From Pseudomonas fluorescens (GTDB lineage: Bacteria; Pseudomonadota; Gammaproteobacteria; Pseudomonadales; Pseudomonadaceae): 64,000 bases of DNA. The position numbers and the translations under genes are program-made. The stretch is taken from the NCBI GenBank assembly GCA_902825215.1, contig LR782234.1, positions 372,001 through 436,000 of the forward strand, given 5' to 3'. The notes below the pieces were generated by a model that ran no database searches, was not told where the DNA came from, and saw only the letters and a list, made by a program, of their open reading frames with translations. Shown here in pieces: positions 60,099 to 64,000 of the stretch. The first letter of the stretch is position 1. Each line of letters starts with the position of its first letter.

Positions 60099-61691
60099 AT
60101 GACCAGTTTGCATGCCGACGAGGCGTTTCTCGGCCATTTCCAGTTAAGTCACGACCCGTTTGCGCCACGCGTGCCGGGCTTCAAATTCTTTCCGGCCCAG
60201 CGCAAGCCGGTGCTCGGTCAGCTGCATCATCTGGCGCGCTACAGCCAGTTGTTGCTGGTCGTCACCGGCCCGCAGGGCAGCGGCAAGACCTTGCTGCGTC
60301 AGGCGCTGGTCGCCAGCACCAACAAGCAGTCGGTGCAGAGCGTGGTGGTTTCCGCCCGTGGCGCCGGCGATGCTGCCGGTGTGCTGCGCCAGGTCGCGCA
60401 GGCGCTGGACGTTGCCCAGGCTGAGGTCGGTGCGATTCTCGAACAGGTCGTCCAGCTCGCCCTGACCGGCCAGGAAGTCTATCTGCTGGTGGACGACGCC
60501 GAGCAGCTCGACGAATCCGCTCTCGAAGCGCTGATGGCGCTAGGCGCCGGTACGCCGGAAGGGCGTCCGCATGTGTTCCTGTTCGGTGAGTCGTCGCTGA
60601 TCGCTCAGCTTGAGGCGTTGCAGCTTGAAGAAGAGCGTTTCCACGTCATCGAACTGCAGCCGTACACCGAAGAAGAGACCCGCGAATATCTCGACCAGCG
60701 GCTCGAAGGCGCGGGCCGGGGTGTCGAACTTTTCACCGCGGATCAGATCTCTGATATTCACGAAAGCTCCGAGGGTTGGCCGGGCAACATCAACCAGGTC
60801 GCTCGCGATGCTCTGATCGAAGTCATGATTGCCAGCCGCTCTGCGGTGAAGCGTCCAAGTATGGGGTTCAACATGCCGAAGAAACACGTATTGGCGATTT
60901 CCGCCGTCGTGGTGGTCGCGGTCGCCGCCGCCTGGCTGATGCCGGGTCGCAACAAGGCACCAACCACCGGCGCGCCAGCCAATGAACAGGCGCAGTTGCC
61001 TCTGGGGCAGGCGCCCGCCAATGGCGCGGCACCCAACGTCGAATTCGCTGGCAACACCCAGCCGATGCCGCTGCCGTTGGTCGGCAACTCGCAACCGGTC
61101 ATGCGCGGGCCGCTGGCCGAAGCGGCCGGTGGCATCACCGAAGGCGACGACGGCGTGCCGCTGGAAGGCTCCAGCGATACCCCGCCCACCGTGACCACCT
61201 CCGCGCCGCCAGCCGGCGTGCCGGCCGGTCCTGCGCCGACTCCGGTGCCGTTGCCAGCCGCCAAGCCGACGCCAGCACCGACACAGGTTGCTACTGCCAA
61301 GCCTGCTCCGGTCGCACCCGCCGCCAAACCGGCGCCAGCCCCGGCCAAACCAGTCGCTGCAGCGAAACCGGCCGATAAGCCGGTCACCGTTGCCAAAGCC
61401 GCCGGTGGCAGCTGGTACGCCGGTCAGCCGACCAGCAACTACGTGGTGCAGATCCTTGGCACCAGCTCGGAAACCGCTGCGCAGAACTTCGTCAAGGAGC
61501 AGGGCGGCGAGTACCGTTATTTCAAGAAAGTCCTCAACGGCAAGCCGCTTTACGTGATTACCTATGGCAACTTTGCCAATCGTGATGCGGCCGTTTCTGC
61601 CATCAAGGCCTTGCCAGCGAAGGTTCAGGCTGGTAAACCTTGGCCTCGCACTGTCGCCAGCGTCCAACAGGAACTGGCAACAACTCGCTGA
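60099..61691 (+). CDS. DamX-like protein: AAA ATPase plus SPOR domain
   Basis: A 530-residue protein. N-terminal AAA domain of the ExeA/GspA kind: Walker A VTGPQGSGKTLLRQAL (about 57-72) and a Walker B-like VYLLVDDAEQLDE. One membrane helix (KHVLAISAVVVVAVAAAWLM, about 263-282), a long Pro/Ala-rich linker with AKPAPA units, and a C-terminal SPOR domain (YVVQILGTSSETAAQNFVKEQ). In enterobacteria the gene after aroB is damX, which acts at the septum. Here the cytoplasmic domain is a full ATPase fold. Role in division is inferred. Confidence 0.88.
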   Translation: MTSLHADEAFLGHFQLSHDPFAPRVPGFKFFPAQRKPVLGQLHHLARYSQLLLVVTGPQGSGKTLLRQALVASTNKQSVQSVVVSARGAGDAAGVLRQVAQALDVAQAEVGAILEQVVQLALTGQEVYLLVDDAEQLDESALEALMALGAGTPEGRPHVFLFGESSLIAQLEALQLEEERFHVIELQPYTEEETREYLDQRLEGAGRGVELFTADQISDIHESSEGWPGNINQVARDALIEVMIASRSAVKRPSMGFNMPKKHVLAISAVVVVAVAAAWLMPGRNKAPTTGAPANEQAQLPLGQAPANGAAPNVEFAGNTQPMPLPLVGNSQPVMRGPLAEAAGGITEGDDGVPLEGSSDTPPTVTTSAPPAGVPAGPAPTPVPLPAAKPTPAPTQVATAKPAPVAPAAKPAPAPAKPVAAAKPADKPVTVAKAAGGSWYAGQPTSNYVVQILGTSSETAAQNFVKEQGGEYRYFKKVLNGKPLYVITYGNFANRDAAVSAIKALPAKVQAGKPWPRTVASVQQELATTR

Positions 61692-61697
61692 AGATTC

Positions 61698-61718
61698 GGC
61701 GGCCTTACCCAGGCCGCC
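61698..61718 (+). terminator. Hairpin after the DamX-like gene
   Basis: GGCGGCCT/AGGCCGCC, an eight-pair perfect stem with loop TACCC, six bases past the stop. No T tract follows (TCTCCCGG), so it may stabilise the 3' end or act with Rho rather than terminate alone. Confidence 0.55.
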
Positions 61719-61863
61719 TCTCCCGGCACCTCAAAATCTCCATGAGTGCGCGCTTTCTGAAAAGGATGCGTGCCTTGTGGTGTCTGCGTCACAGTAGTCT
61801 TTGAGTCGTTGCAGTCATAATTTAAAAAAGTTTTGACTAGCACAGCAGATCGCTTTAAACCTT

Positions 61864-61910
61864 TCACAAATGCGACATGAATTTGCGACAGTTCGTCGTC
61901 AAATTTGTGA
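61864..61910. promoter_or_regulatory. Inverted repeat overlapping the gltB -35 box
   Basis: TCACAAAT (61864-61871) and ATTTGTGA (61903-61910) are perfect eight-base inverses, 31 bases apart, with a TTGCGACAGTTCGTCGTCAA segment between. The right arm overlaps the -35 hexamer, so a bound protein would affect gltB. No regulator recognised. Confidence 0.4.
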
Positions 61911-61933
61911 GCCTCTGTGTCGCTGTGTACAAT
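61905..61933 (+). promoter_or_regulatory. Sigma-70 promoter of gltB
   Basis: TTGTGA (61905-61910), a 17-base spacer and TACAAT (61928-61933). It leaves about 100 bases of leader before the gltB ATG. The remaining bases between 61719 and 62042 show no gene. Confidence 0.65.
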
Positions 61934-62042
61934 GACCACCCTTTTGCCCCCGCGAAGCCGGCGTACGTTCGGCGCGGAACGCAAGTGGTTGAATTGAAAA
62001 GAAATTTGCCTCGAATAGAGGCAGCCTGGTGAGAAAGTGTCT

Positions 62043-64000
<1,958 letters not shown>

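Overview
The window reads as a chromosomal core segment of a Pseudomonas of the fluorescens group. GC-rich codon use, a complete five-step hut pathway, a type II mcl-PHA cluster (phaC1-Z-C2-D with phaI/phaF), pilMNOPQ-aroKB, and hundreds of bases of Pseudomonas-type REP palindromes all point there. As far as I remember the P. aeruginosa PAO1 map, the gene order follows it from about PA5108 down to PA5036. Both window edges cut genes: a chemoreceptor at base 1 and gltB at base 64000.

Region 1 (1-16.8 kb) holds an amino-acid-type dCache chemoreceptor, two outer-membrane lipoproteins, and the histidine utilisation locus. hutF is divergent from hutC-hutD. A regulated promoter at about 4.96 kb then drives hutU, an NCS1 permease, hutXWV, two histidase-family genes, hutI and hutG. 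That promoter combines a sigma-54 -24/-12 element with a HutC palindrome over the start point. The first histidase-family gene lacks the Ala-Ser-Gly triad that makes the MIO cofactor; the second is intact.

Region 2 (16.9-31.6 kb) holds pip-dtd, the glucan synthesis operon opgG-opgH with a structured leader, and a HBM chemoreceptor behind a FliA-like promoter. The minus-strand run hisI-hisE-tatA-tatB-tatC-rsmE and ubiE-ubiJ-ubiB follow.

Region 3 (31.7-40.1 kb) is the polyhydroxyalkanoate cluster. phaI-phaF point right and phaC1-phaZ-phaC2-phaD point left, converging on an IS110-family insertion. The non-coding end of the insertion folds into two loops. The first carries guides matching both sides of its REP target, and the second carries shorter guides matching the element's own ends: a readable bridge RNA that explains why the element sits in a REP.

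Region 4 (40.3-64 kb) holds a DUF971 gene, hslV-hslU, argS with a SPOR gene, priA, rpmE, a secreted nuclease, maeB, ponA divergent from pilMNOPQ, aroK, aroB, a DamX-like ATPase/SPOR protein and the start of gltB. At least five repeat families fill the gaps between operons. I see no tRNA, rRNA, CRISPR array or prophage. Apart from the IS110 element the segment looks vertically inherited.
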